Below are positions 1 through 8,778 of a DNA stretch of 64,000 bases, piece by piece (the stretch's first letter is position 1; each line of letters starts with the position of its first letter). The notes below the pieces were generated by a model. That model ran no database searches, was not told the origin of the DNA, and saw nothing but the letters and a program-made list of their open reading frames with translations. The DNA lies in NCBI RefSeq assembly GCF_041227145.1, contig NZ_JBGFSP010000003.1, forward strand, positions 1 to 64,000. Direction: 5' to 3'. The position numbers and the translations under genes were made by a program. The DNA is from Bacteroides sp. AN502(2024) (GTDB taxonomy: Bacteria; Bacteroidota; Bacteroidia; Bacteroidales; Bacteroidaceae).

Positions 1-2410
1 CGGCATGCTTCTCTCCATGACCGTAGCCATAACCATAACGCTTGCCATAGCCGTAATACTTACCGTATTTACCATAACCGTAGTAATACCCGTATTTTCT
101 GGTATTCAAATCCAGACCGTTTATGACAATACCGGGATTAGGCAGTTTCTTGTTCTCGGAAAGTTCATTGATCAATGTGAATTCCGCCTTGTGGGTATAA
201 TCGGCACGACAGACGTAGACCGACAAATCTGCCACACGTGCGATCAGCAATGTATCGGTAACCATACCAACCGGTGCCGTATCCAATATGATATAATCAA
301 AATTCTTCTTCAATATCTCAATGGCTTTGTCCAGTCCGTCACGGGCAAGCAGTTCAGTAGGATTGGGAGGGACTGTCCCACCCGGAAGGATAAACAGGTT
401 CCTGTTTACATCAGACGGTTGGACCAGATCCATCAGGTCCATACTCGGGTTGGTCAGGAACTGGGTGATGCCACGTTCCTTGGTGGATAGTTTGAAAACC
501 TTATTCAACCCCGGTTTACGGATGTCAAGGCCCACTATCACCACTTTTTTACCCAGCAGCGAAAGGCTGACTGCCAGATTCGACGACACGAAGGATTTGC
601 CTTCGCCACTGATGGTGGAGGTCACCAGAATCACATTCTTTCCGTTCTCAAGCATGAACTGGAGGTTCGTACGCACATTACGGAAGGTCTCGCTCATCAG
701 GTTGTTCTGATTCTCAAATACGGCGATGGAACCGGACTTCTCATCCGCCAGCGGGATATCACCGATAACAGGAAGAGAGGTCAGCTTCTCGACATCCGAA
801 CGTCCCTCGATCTTGAAGCGGGTCAAGCCGATCAGATAGACGATACCGGCAGGAAGACCCACTCCTAACAACAAGGCGATGAGATAGATCATCAGTCCCT
901 TTGGAGAAACCGGATCGTCATCCGCCAGCGCCTCATCGATCGTCTTGGCATTGTTCGCGGTAGCGGCCAGGGTGATGGCGTTCTCCTCACGTTTTTGAAG
1001 CAGCATCAGATAAAGGCCTGCCTTGATCTCCTGTTGGCGGGCGATGCTCACGAAACGGCGTTCCTGAGTCGGAGCGTCACTGATACGACGCGAATAGCGG
1101 TTAGCCTCACGGGCAAGGTCTTCCCGGGTGATCTGCAGTCCTTTCAAGGTGGCATCCAACGTAGCCTGAACATTGCTACGCATCGCACGGATACCCGTAT
1201 CCAGATTGATGATCGTAGGGTTGCTCTCGGTAGAGGTGCGGAGCAGGCGCTTCCTCTCGACCAGCATCTCATTGTATCTGTCTATCGCTCCCGCCAATGC
1301 CGCATCCTGCAGTCCGATATTGCTCGGCAGGACTTCGTATTCCGAACCTTTCATATAGCGTTGCAGATCCATCACCAGATTGATCTGGGTCTGGTTCTCC
1401 ACCCGCTTCTTCTCGTATTCGGCGTTTCCGGTCAAGGCTATTTGTGCCTCACTGCTCAGATCCGTAATCCCCGCGCTACGCTTGAAGTTCTCCAGGTCCT
1501 GTTCCGTACTGCCAAGTTCCCTGGAAATAATGCCGATACGCTCATCGATGAACTCCGCCGTTCTCTGGGCGACCTCATTCTTGTCATTATTCGCATTCAC
1601 ATTATACATCTCGAGCAACTTGTTGATGAAGTCCTTACCGCGGCGAACGTCTGAATCTTTTAACGATATCACCACTACAGAAGTCATCTTCGACGTGGGA
1701 GATATCGAGAGAGCAGTGGCATATCCTTTCGCTACGGAAGAAGGCCTGTGGATGAAAGCGGTGATACGACGTTCCTGTGTCACGCTGTCCGGACGGACCG
1801 ATGACAGTGTATCGGTATTCGCAAAGAAAGCGACCGTACCCTCATCGGTAGGGAATACGGCAGGCAGTTTATCAAACTGTTTCCGGTATTCCTTTTCCCC
1901 TACAGCAATCCGAACATCCATCGAGCCCGCAGGCTGCAAGGTCATACTCACCTCCATCGGATGAGGAAGCTTATCCGCCTCCTGAGGAGTCAGGCTCACC
2001 ACCACGGGTGAGGTGCGGTAAAGTTCCCTGACGGGAAACTCGTCTTCATCCTTGTAAGTCACGAATAAACTCAGATTGTTGACCACTTCTCTTGCCAGTG
2101 ACTTGGATTTCAGCACCTCGATCTCATTGTCCACGTTGCTCGAAGAGGAGACGAAACCGTCCAGTCCCATTTTCTCCAGTTCGGAGGACATGCTGGTACC
2201 GCCGCCTTTCTTGTCATCCTTGATCAGGACCGTGGCGGATATATTATAAACGGGCGTTGCCAGGCGCAGGTATCCCCATGCACAAGCGATACACACAATC
2301 ACCGAAACCACGAACCAGGGCCAATGGACCAGGCAGCGGAAAAGGATTTCCTGAATATTCATCTGCTCTTCCGGTTGCTCAAAGCGGTTCTCTCCTTTTT
2401 CCTCAATCAT
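1..2410 (-). CDS. Wzc-type capsular chain-length regulator and BY-kinase (3' end beyond window)
   Basis: Inner-membrane co-polymerase and tyrosine autokinase for capsular polysaccharide assembly. About 803 residues are visible and the reading frame stays open to the left edge, so the C-terminus is missing. An N-terminal Wzz-like part has a membrane segment near residues 30-50, followed by a long coiled periplasmic region and a second membrane segment near residue 505. The cytoplasmic kinase has a Walker A motif (SGEGKS) and a Walker A' motif (VGLDIRKP). The visible end is a tyrosine cluster of repeated YGYG/YGK units, the usual autophosphorylation tail of BY-kinases. The ATG at 2410 lies 23 bases after the wza-like stop. 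It is the fourth gene of the capsule transcript headed by upxY. Family assignment is firm; which glycan it serves cannot be told. Confidence 0.93.
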   Translation of the reverse strand, partial: MIEEKGENRFEQPEEQMNIQEILFRCLVHWPWFVVSVIVCIACAWGYLRLATPVYNISATVLIKDDKKGGGTSMSSELEKMGLDGFVSSSSNVDNEIEVLKSKSLAREVVNNLSLFVTYKDEDEFPVRELYRTSPVVVSLTPQEADKLPHPMEVSMTLQPAGSMDVRIAVGEKEYRKQFDKLPAVFPTDEGTVAFFANTDTLSSVRPDSVTQERRITAFIHRPSSVAKGYATALSISPTSKMTSVVVISLKDSDVRRGKDFINKLLEMYNVNANNDKNEVAQRTAEFIDERIGIISRELGSTEQDLENFKRSAGITDLSSEAQIALTGNAEYEKKRVENQTQINLVMDLQRYMKGSEYEVLPSNIGLQDAALAGAIDRYNEMLVERKRLLRTSTESNPTIINLDTGIRAMRSNVQATLDATLKGLQITREDLAREANRYSRRISDAPTQERRFVSIARQQEIKAGLYLMLLQKREENAITLAATANNAKTIDEALADDDPVSPKGLMIYLIALLLGVGLPAGIVYLIGLTRFKIEGRSDVEKLTSLPVIGDIPLADEKSGSIAVFENQNNLMSETFRNVRTNLQFMLENGKNVILVTSTISGEGKSFVSSNLAVSLSLLGKKVVIVGLDIRKPGLNKVFKLSTKERGITQFLTNPSMDLMDLVQPSDVNRNLFILPGGTVPPNPTELLARDGLDKAIEILKKNFDYIILDTAPVGMVTDTLLIARVADLSVYVCRADYTHKAEFTLINELSENKKLPNPGIVINGLDLNTRKYGYYYGYGKYGKYYGYGKRYGYGYGHGEKHA

Positions 2411-2433
2411 ATCTATGTTACTATTCTATATTA

Positions 2434-3267
2434 CTATTTGAAAATGGTTACCAATAAACTTGCCAATGACACCAGGATAGAGGTGGCGGAGAACCAAAGA
2501 CTGGTACTGTTACCGATATCGGAGTTACGTGCCTTCGCCTTGTTCGGGGTCACATAAACGATGTCATTCTGCTGTAACCAGTAGTACGGAGAAAGGATGG
2601 TTTCCGCCTTGTTCAGATCCAGTGTTATGATCTCCTGTTTACCGTCAGCACCCTCACGGATCAATTTGACATTCTCACGGACTCCCCAGACGGTCATGTC
2701 ACCAGCCATGGCAAGGGCTTCCAGAAGGTTCACTTTCTCATTGCTGATTGTAAACGTGCCGGGACGGGTGACCTCACCCAGTACGGAGATCTTATAGTTC
2801 ACCATACGGACGGTCACGATCGGGGTCTCCTTGATATAGGGTTTCAGCTTGTCTATGATCAGTTGTTCGGCCTCTCTTTTGGTCAGTCCTCCGATTCTCA
2901 ACTCACCCAGGACAGGAAAGTTGATCTTCCCTTCATTATCCACCAAATAAGGCTGCAGGACAGGTTGGGTAGTCAGCTGGGTAGTACCGGCAGCCACACC
3001 CGCAGGGCTGGCCACTGTCAGATTGAAAGGGACAGCCAATTCCGGACTGGTACATGAGACCACAATGGTAAGCAGGTCCTTGGGCATGATCTTGGCATCA
3101 TACAGACTCTCCTGTTGCACGGTCTGCTGCACAGCTTCCGCATCCTGAAGATAAGGTACTTTCTTATATGACTGGCAGGAAGCGAGCAATAATATCACAA
3201 CCAGGCAGGCAAATACATGGCGTCCCACACTTTGCATATTCATATACATGTAAAATGATTTATTCAT
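2434..3267 (-). CDS. Wza-type polysaccharide export outer-membrane lipoprotein
   Basis: Outer-membrane export channel subunit for capsule. It is 277 residues long. A lipoprotein signal ends in LLASC around residue 31, so the mature protein would begin with a lipidated cysteine. A Poly_export domain covers roughly residues 55-150 (IMPKDLLTIVV and the segment around PYLVDNEGKINFPVLG), and an SLBB-like domain follows (YKISVLGEVTRPGTF). A hydrophobic helix closes the C-terminus (about residues 253-276), comparable to the outer-membrane helix of Wza. It sits between the CapD-like gene (18-base gap) and the Wzc-like gene, the usual pairing of channel and co-polymerase. No oddities seen. Confidence 0.93.
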   Translation of the reverse strand: MNKSFYMYMNMQSVGRHVFACLVVILLLASCQSYKKVPYLQDAEAVQQTVQQESLYDAKIMPKDLLTIVVSCTSPELAVPFNLTVASPAGVAAGTTQLTTQPVLQPYLVDNEGKINFPVLGELRIGGLTKREAEQLIIDKLKPYIKETPIVTVRMVNYKISVLGEVTRPGTFTISNEKVNLLEALAMAGDMTVWGVRENVKLIREGADGKQEIITLDLNKAETILSPYYWLQQNDIVYVTPNKAKARNSDIGNSTSLWFSATSILVSLASLLVTIFK

Positions 3268-3285
3268 AAAAAAACATTTGGTTTA

Positions 3286-5214
3286 TTATTCTTTATCCAA
3301 TACCTCAAATCTCGGTGAGTTCTTTGATTTGAACTCAGGAACCACTTTCTTCATGAGTCTGACAGTATCCATGATCCTTACCGCACGCGACAGCTTCTCG
3401 AACTCTTCATACGTGTCAAGGATATCGGCATATTCATATCTTCTCACCTTCGCTATCATGATCTTCTTGTTCCCGGTGGGAATCGTATTTTCCTTGTCGC
3501 TCAACACTTCCTCATAGAGTTTTTCTCCGGGACGCAAGCCGGTGAACTCGATCCTGATGTCCTCACCCGGACGGTAGCCCGCCAACTCGATCATGCGCGT
3601 AGCCAGGTCAACGATCTTCACCGCCTGCCCCATCTCAAAGACAAAGATCTCATTGCCCTGGCCCATCGTGGCGGCCTCCATCACCAGACGGCAGGCTTCG
3701 GGGATGGTCATGAAGAAGCGGATGATATCGGGATGGGTGACCGTCACAGGCCCGCCGTTCTCGATCTGTTCCTTAAAGCGGGGAATGACCGAACCGTTAC
3801 TGCCCAGCACATTACCGAAGCGGGTCGTGATGAAACGGGTACGACCCTTCACCTTTCCCTCACCGATGGCACAACCCAGGCTCTGCACGTAGATTTCAGC
3901 CAGTCGTTTGGAACAGCCCATCACGTTCGTGGGGTTCACAGCCTTATCCGTGGAGACCATGACCATTTTCTCCGCACCGTATTCCACCGCCATGTCGGCA
4001 ACCTGTCGCGAACCTATCACATTGACAAGGACAGCCTCGCAGGGATTCTCCTCCATCAAAGGAACGTGTTTGTAGGCGGCCGCATGAAAGACGATCTGGG
4101 GATGGTAGAGCTCAAATACCATACGGACACGCTCCTTCACACGGACGTCACCGATCACAGGGACAAAATCCATCCCGGGATAGTTCTTCTCGAACTCCAG
4201 ACGGACATTGTGAAGGGGAGTTTCCGCTGAGTCGAACATGACGAGTCTCTGAATCCCCATCTGTACCAGCTGGCGACAAAGCTCACTGCCGATACTGCCC
4301 GCGGCACCGGTCACCAGCACCACTTTGCCACGGAACTCTTCCGCAACCTGACGGAGGTTGATGTTGATTTCCGCACGGCCAAGTAGATCCTCGATCTTGA
4401 TGGGGCGGACCCACTGGTGAAAGTTCCCGTCGGAATCGGCCTCGCTGATGGTAGGGGCGATCAGTGTCTTGAGTCCATGGTCCTTGCAATATTCCAGAAG
4501 CCGTTTCTCTTCCTGACGGGTGTCCTCGTAACGGGCAAAAAGAATACCCTTAATTCCGCGCTTACGTATGATATAGTCCACATCAGACCCGCTCTCAAAG
4601 TAATAGACGGGAAGATCCGTCAGACGGCGGCGGCTGTTGGTTTTGCCATAAACGTAAAAGCCTGCCACCTTATAATGGGCACTGTTACGGAGACGCAGTT
4701 TCAAGGCTACACTCTTTTCGTCGGTACCGTAGATTAGGATACGCGTGTTCTTCTTGTTCACCCAATCCAGCAGCAGGTCATAGACGATGATCAATGATAC
4801 ACGGAAGACTGTCAGAATCACCATGGTCAACAACCCGTCAAACAGAAGGCAGGATACTTTATATTGATCCGGCAGCCGGGTCTCACAGATAAGCCCAAAA
4901 GAGATGATAGCCAGACAGACAACTTTGAATAATACCGCACAGATGATACGCCACAGTTCGCGGGCCTGGGAAAAACGGATCGTATTACGGTAAGTATGGA
5001 ACAATAAGGAACCTGCGACACTTGCCGTCAAAGAGAAGACGACCAATTGACAGAGCAGACGGTCGCTCATTGGAACATGACCCATATAATGAATGACAGC
5101 ATAAGCGACCAATGAGCACAATACAGAAAGTGCTGTGTCAATTCCTAAAACAACCCAATAACTGAAATAATTTTTGCGGACATATTGCACTATGCCCTTT
5201 AACGTATTTTCCAT
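3286..5214 (-). CDS. CapD/WbpM-type nucleotide-sugar epimerase or 4,6-dehydratase
   Basis: Membrane-anchored extended SDR enzyme acting on a UDP-sugar, probably making a 6-deoxy or epimerised precursor for the capsule repeat unit. It is 642 residues long. The first 130 residues contain four membrane helices. A CoA-binding-like linker follows, then the catalytic domain with the NAD motif TGAAGSIGSE near residue 300. The catalytic region STDKAVNPTNVMGCSK shows the MxxxK variant of the SDR YxxxK motif, typical of the FlaA1/WbpM/CapD branch. The C-terminal PGEKLYEE is a further family motif. It directly follows upxY after 51 bases. The precise product (4,6-dehydratase or 4-epimerase) cannot be assigned from sequence alone. 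Confidence 0.92.
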   Translation of the reverse strand: MENTLKGIVQYVRKNYFSYWVVLGIDTALSVLCSLVAYAVIHYMGHVPMSDRLLCQLVVFSLTASVAGSLLFHTYRNTIRFSQARELWRIICAVLFKVVCLAIISFGLICETRLPDQYKVSCLLFDGLLTMVILTVFRVSLIIVYDLLLDWVNKKNTRILIYGTDEKSVALKLRLRNSAHYKVAGFYVYGKTNSRRRLTDLPVYYFESGSDVDYIIRKRGIKGILFARYEDTRQEEKRLLEYCKDHGLKTLIAPTISEADSDGNFHQWVRPIKIEDLLGRAEININLRQVAEEFRGKVVLVTGAAGSIGSELCRQLVQMGIQRLVMFDSAETPLHNVRLEFEKNYPGMDFVPVIGDVRVKERVRMVFELYHPQIVFHAAAYKHVPLMEENPCEAVLVNVIGSRQVADMAVEYGAEKMVMVSTDKAVNPTNVMGCSKRLAEIYVQSLGCAIGEGKVKGRTRFITTRFGNVLGSNGSVIPRFKEQIENGGPVTVTHPDIIRFFMTIPEACRLVMEAATMGQGNEIFVFEMGQAVKIVDLATRMIELAGYRPGEDIRIEFTGLRPGEKLYEEVLSDKENTIPTGNKKIMIAKVRRYEYADILDTYEEFEKLSRAVRIMDTVRLMKKVVPEFKSKNSPRFEVLDKE

Positions 5215-5265
5215 TGTTGTATAAATGAAATAATTGCGTATCAGAAATACAATCAGATATTAAGA

Positions 5266-5835
5266 TTAAAGTTTCACAGGTTCGACATAGCCCACCGGCA
5301 TGTCCGCACAGGCGCATCCCAGCATATTCAGACGGACAGCAATCTTACTCTTGCCGCCAACCGTGACAAGCTCACCCACAAGCCCCGTCAAAGGACCTTT
5401 GATGACGCGGACCTTCTCACCACGTGCCAAGGGAGCACTGTTCATACTGATCGCCTCTTCCGAATAGTCGAGCATAAAACGGAAACGGGCCATCTGATCA
5501 TCGGGAATTACTGCAGGACTGCTCTCACCGCGCATGACCATATACCGGCTCACCGTAGACAGGGAAAGGACTTCTTTGCGTTCTTTCCCATCCGCATGTA
5601 CAAAAACCATCATGGGAAGCAACACACATTCGACCACCTTGCGGCGGTCGCTCCATTGATGTACTTCCTGCTGGACCGGTACAAAATTCTCAATCCCCAT
5701 CTTGCCTAAACGCTCGGCCACTTTCTTCTCATGATGCATACGAACCAAGGCGACATACCAGCGTTTAGGGTGTGCTACGCCTTCCCCTGTCCCATTACTA
5801 GGCCCAGCACTCAAAGTCTCTTGCGTTAGAATCAT
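5266..5835 (-). CDS. UpxY family capsule-locus antiterminator (NusG-like)
   Basis: Transcription antitermination factor of the UpxY class, which in Bacteroides capsule loci lets RNA polymerase pass the 5' leader of its own operon. It is 189 residues long. The NusG N-terminal domain begins KRWYVALVRMHHEKKVAERL (about residue 25) and includes ENFVPVQQEVHQWSDRR. A KOW-type region near the end reads RVIKGPLTGLVGELV. It is the first gene of the capsule transcript and its start lies only 20 bases from the left inverted repeat of the invertible segment. No upxZ-like gene follows; the next gene is the CapD-like enzyme. Confidence 0.92.
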   Translation of the reverse strand: MILTQETLSAGPSNGTGEGVAHPKRWYVALVRMHHEKKVAERLGKMGIENFVPVQQEVHQWSDRRKVVECVLLPMMVFVHADGKERKEVLSLSTVSRYMVMRGESSPAVIPDDQMARFRFMLDYSEEAISMNSAPLARGEKVRVIKGPLTGLVGELVTVGGKSKIAVRLNMLGCACADMPVGYVEPVKL

Positions 5836-5854
5836 ACTTTTTTACCCCATACTA

Positions 5855-5881
5855 GTCCGTTACTTCTTAGGTAACGGATAA
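5855..5881 (+). repeat. Left inverted repeat (recombination site) of the capsule promoter
   Basis: This 27-bp repeat has the layout of a tyrosine-recombinase core site: arms CCGTTAC and GTAACGG (5857-5863 and 5871-5877) flank a 7-base asymmetric spacer TTCTTAG. Its reverse complement recurs at 6129-6155 with one mismatch (C at 5858 against T in the partner). Confidence 0.9.
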
Positions 5882-6089
5882 GGTACTCATTCACAGGGAA
5901 AACAGATGAAAGCAGAAAAACATGGACAGGAGCTGCCTACAAGGATGTTTTTCTAACCTAAGCGAAGGGAAAAGCAGCTTTGAAAACAGGGTATAAGAAT
6001 TTAAGACATGATCAGACAACGCCATCATGTCCGGATAGATTTTTGTTGCATATTTCAACAAATCTGTAAAAAAATGAAGATTTTACTTG

Positions 6090-6118
6090 TTTGTTATTTG
6101 TATTTTTACATATCTTTG
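6090..6118 (+). promoter_or_regulatory. Capsule promoter, currently pointing away from the capsule genes
   Basis: TATCTTTG at 6111-6118 is a perfect TAnnTTTG -7 box. A TTTG at 6090-6093 sits 17 bases upstream and a TTG at 6087-6089 sits 21 bases upstream, so the -33 element is present but its spacing is not ideal. The predicted start is near 6125, just before the right inverted repeat. Confidence 0.75.
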
Positions 6119-6128
6119 CATCGAATAA

Positions 6129-6155
6129 TTATCCGTTACCTAAGAAGTAACAGAC
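6129..6155 (-). repeat. Right inverted repeat (recombination site) of the capsule promoter
   Basis: Reverse complement of the repeat at 5855-5881 with one mismatch. The core arms are CCGTTAC and GTAACAG around the spacer CTAAGAA. It lies 36 bases from the stop codon of the recombinase gene. Confidence 0.9.
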
Positions 6156-6191
6156 ATATTTCGATATTGATTTCTAACACCTTACCGTTAA

Positions 6192-7148
6192 TCATTTACC
6201 TGAACGATAGTTCCTGATGTAAGATAAATTCCCCTTATTTACCTCTGTACGTTCTTGAAGACCGAAGCCTTTCAAATAGATTTGTGTGGTTTTGATAGAT
6301 TTGTGTCCCAATGATTCACTAATCATTTCGATCGATACTCCCCGATACTTGGCGGTCGTGGCCCAGGAATGGCGGAGGGTGTAAGAAGTGACGGGAGACT
6401 TCAGATGTAAGGCTCTGGCCAAGTCTTTCAAACAATTATTGAACTGACGCAGGGCGGACTGGTATTCCCGATAAGCCCGTTCATCCGTCCGTTTCTTGTC
6501 ACTACTAAGGATGTCAAACAGATAATCCGGAAAATCAGGACGAGAATCCTGACGGCTACGGAGCCGGTTGATCATCTCCTTTGCCGTATCAAGCACTTCC
6601 ACACTCATCGGAGTCTTGGTCTTGATTCGGTTATACCGCAATACATTCTGATCCAAGGCAGATTTCTCCAGATGGGCCAGATCAGCAAACGACATTCCAC
6701 AGAACTGGAACATCAGGCAGGCAATGGCCTGTGTTCGACGCAATCGATCCGACTTGGGATCTTCATATAGAAGCTTATGCAATTCGACGGCGGGCAGGGC
6801 TTTCTTCTGGCGGACATCCACTCCCGTATAAACATCGTGGAACAGTCGAGGCACATAAGGCGCAATGCCAGCTTCCACTCCCCGATTGTAAATGCTACGA
6901 AGCATACGCATATACGTGGAAATCGTATTCAGTCTCAAACCACACCCGTAAAGGTACTGACCGTAACGCCGCAAACTTCCACGGCTGACCTGTCCGAACG
7001 ACACATGGGACGTGCCGCAAAACTTGCTGAAAGAATAAAGGGCATTCTGATAGACATGCGCTGTTGAATAACGACCCTCCTGTCGTAAACGAACGATGTA
7101 GTTCTCCCCACACCGGCTAAATCCATTTTTGTTCCTCATTTGCATCAT
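6192..7148 (-). CDS. Tyrosine-type DNA invertase, likely flipping the adjacent capsule promoter
   Basis: Site-specific recombinase of 318 residues. A SAM-like N-terminal DNA-binding domain (about residues 10-100) is followed by a catalytic domain. Visible catalytic elements are the second arginine in YTLRHSWAT, the histidine in LGHKS and the nucleophile tyrosine in TTQIYLKGF. In box I the segment FCGMSFADLAHL has serine where XerD has its arginine. The displaced RG seen in many Bacteroides integrases is CG here, so the source of the first arginine is unclear. It lies 36 bases from the right inverted repeat with no terminator between, which supports a local role in switching. The start is the first of two consecutive ATG codons. 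Confidence 0.9.
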   Translation of the reverse strand: MMQMRNKNGFSRCGENYIVRLRQEGRYSTAHVYQNALYSFSKFCGTSHVSFGQVSRGSLRRYGQYLYGCGLRLNTISTYMRMLRSIYNRGVEAGIAPYVPRLFHDVYTGVDVRQKKALPAVELHKLLYEDPKSDRLRRTQAIACLMFQFCGMSFADLAHLEKSALDQNVLRYNRIKTKTPMSVEVLDTAKEMINRLRSRQDSRPDFPDYLFDILSSDKKRTDERAYREYQSALRQFNNCLKDLARALHLKSPVTSYTLRHSWATTAKYRGVSIEMISESLGHKSIKTTQIYLKGFGLQERTEVNKGNLSYIRNYRSGK

Positions 7149-7370
7149 TAATTATTTTATATATACTATTCGACAAGCGACAAAAGAACAAATCTTTTTG
7201 CAAGTTCAATTTCACTTTCCAGATATTATCCTCTAATTAAGATTTATTAATATTAAAAAATTAACTAATTATGAGCAGTAAAAAAGAGACGAAAAATCTG
7301 TGCTTTTCACAAATTCTTTGTACCTTTACACTCCGGTAAAACAAGTTCTATCCACATAAAAGATAACAAA

Positions 7371-8312
7371 ATGGAAAACAGAAGTTTAGTAACCATTGCC
7401 GAACATTCTAAAGAAAAAATCCTCTACATGCTCGAAATGGCGAAGCAGTTTGAAATGAACCCCAATCGCCGGTTATTACAAGGTAAGGTTGTAGCAACCC
7501 TGTTCTTTGAGCCTTCCACCCGTACCCGCTTGAGTTTTGAAACAGCTGCCAACCGTCTCGGTGCACGAGTCATCGGATTTTCTGACCCCAAAGCTACCAG
7601 CTCTTCCAAAGGGGAAACACTAAAAGACACCATCATGATGGTAAGCAACTATGCTGATATTATTGTCATGCGACATTATCTCGAAGGAGCTGCGCGGTAT
7701 GCCAGTGAAGTAGCCCCGGTACCTATCGTCAACGCCGGTGACGGAGCCAACCAACACCCGTCGCAGACCATGCTCGACCTCTACTCTATCTACAAGACAC
7801 AAGGAACGCTGGAAAATCTGAACATATTTCTGGTAGGTGACTTGAAATACGGCCGCACAGTACATTCATTGCTAATGGCCATGCGACATTTTAATCCGAC
7901 TTTCCATTTTATCGCCCCCGAAGAGCTGAAAATGCCGGAAGAATACAAACTTTACTGTAAAACGCACCAAATAAAATACATTGAACATACGGACTTTACC
8001 GAGGAGATTATCGCTGACGCGGATATTCTCTACATGACACGTGTACAGCGTGAACGTTTCACCGACCTGATGGAATATGAACGGGTGAAGAATGTATATA
8101 TTCTCCGTAACAAAATGCTGGAGAATACGCGTCCGAACCTGCGTATCCTGCACCCGCTTCCCCGTGTCAACGAGATCGCTTATGATGTGGATGACAACCC
8201 GAAAGCATATTATTTCCAACAGGCACAAAACGGTCTGTATGCCCGCGAAGCTATCCTTTGCGATGTGTTAGGTATCACATTAGATGACGTTAAAAACGAT
8301 ATTTTATTATGA
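7371..8312 (+). CDS. pyrB: Aspartate carbamoyltransferase, catalytic chain
   Basis: Condenses carbamoyl phosphate with aspartate in the first committed step of pyrimidine synthesis; cytoplasmic. It is 313 residues, the normal length. The carbamoyl-phosphate motif [13 protein letters not shown] lies near residues 45-57, with HPSQTMLDL in the middle and [10 protein letters not shown] near the end. It overlaps pyrI by 4 bases (ATGA), so the catalytic and regulatory chains are translationally coupled. A possible promoter (TACCTTTA, 7321-7328) lies about 45 bases upstream but deviates from consensus. Confidence 0.97.
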   Translation: MENRSLVTIAEHSKEKILYMLEMAKQFEMNPNRRLLQGKVVATLFFEPSTRTRLSFETAANRLGARVIGFSDPKATSSSKGETLKDTIMMVSNYADIIVMRHYLEGAARYASEVAPVPIVNAGDGANQHPSQTMLDLYSIYKTQGTLENLNIFLVGDLKYGRTVHSLLMAMRHFNPTFHFIAPEELKMPEEYKLYCKTHQIKYIEHTDFTEEIIADADILYMTRVQRERFTDLMEYERVKNVYILRNKMLENTRPNLRILHPLPRVNEIAYDVDDNPKAYYFQQAQNGLYAREAILCDVLGITLDDVKNDILL

Positions 8313-8770
8313 GCGAAAATAAACAAGCATTGCAAGTAGCTGCCCTGAAAAACGGGACAGTGATTGACCATATCCCATCCGAAAAGCTCTTTACCGTAGT
8401 GCAACTGCTCGGTGTGGAACAAATGACCAGCAATATCACTATCGGGTTCAATCTCGACAGCAAAAAGCTGGGTAAAAAAGGAATCATTAAAATTGCAGAT
8501 AAATTTTTCTGCGATGAAGAGATTAACCGTATTTCAGTAGTTGCCCCACACGTCAAACTGAATATTATCCGTGATTACGAGGTGGTAGAAAAGAAAGAGG
8601 TAAAAATGCCGGATGAACTTCACGGTATCGTGAAATGTGCCAACCCGAAATGTATCACCAACAACGAACCGATGGACACGATCTTTCATGTGATAGACAA
8701 GGAGAATTGCATCGTAAAATGCCATTATTGCGAGAAAGAACAGAAACGTGAAGAGATTACAATCCTATAA
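8309..8770 (+). CDS. pyrI: Aspartate carbamoyltransferase, regulatory chain
   Basis: Allosteric regulatory subunit of 153 residues that binds nucleotide effectors and holds catalytic trimers together. An N-terminal allosteric domain ([15 protein letters not shown]) is followed by a C-terminal zinc domain whose four cysteines are visible in CANPKC and CHYC (about residues 110-141). It overlaps pyrB by 4 bases and is followed after 8 bases by the flavin reductase-like gene. Confidence 0.97.
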   Translation: MSENKQALQVAALKNGTVIDHIPSEKLFTVVQLLGVEQMTSNITIGFNLDSKKLGKKGIIKIADKFFCDEEINRISVVAPHVKLNIIRDYEVVEKKEVKMPDELHGIVKCANPKCITNNEPMDTIFHVIDKENCIVKCHYCEKEQKREEITIL

Positions 8771-8778
8771 CTTTATCT

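Larger units (their letters stand above)
5855..6155. promoter_or_regulatory. Invertible promoter segment of the capsule locus, OFF orientation as drawn
   Basis: A 247-base interior is bounded by two 27-bp inverted repeats that match at 26 of 27 positions. The only good promoter inside (TATCTTTG at 6111-6118) reads rightward, away from upxY and toward the recombinase. No CAAAnnTA (a leftward -7 box) was found between 5836 and 6190. Inverting the segment would place the -7 box near 5892-5899 reading into upxY with a leader of about 50 bases. Phase-variable capsule promoters of this layout are established for Bacteroides; the switching itself is inferred here from the repeats, promoter direction and adjacent recombinase. 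Confidence 0.9.

Noticed and set aside
7321..7328. A promoter for pyrB (TACCTTTA).
   Set aside because: It deviates from TAnnTTTG at the last base and has no -33 element; left as a weak mention in the pyrB entry.
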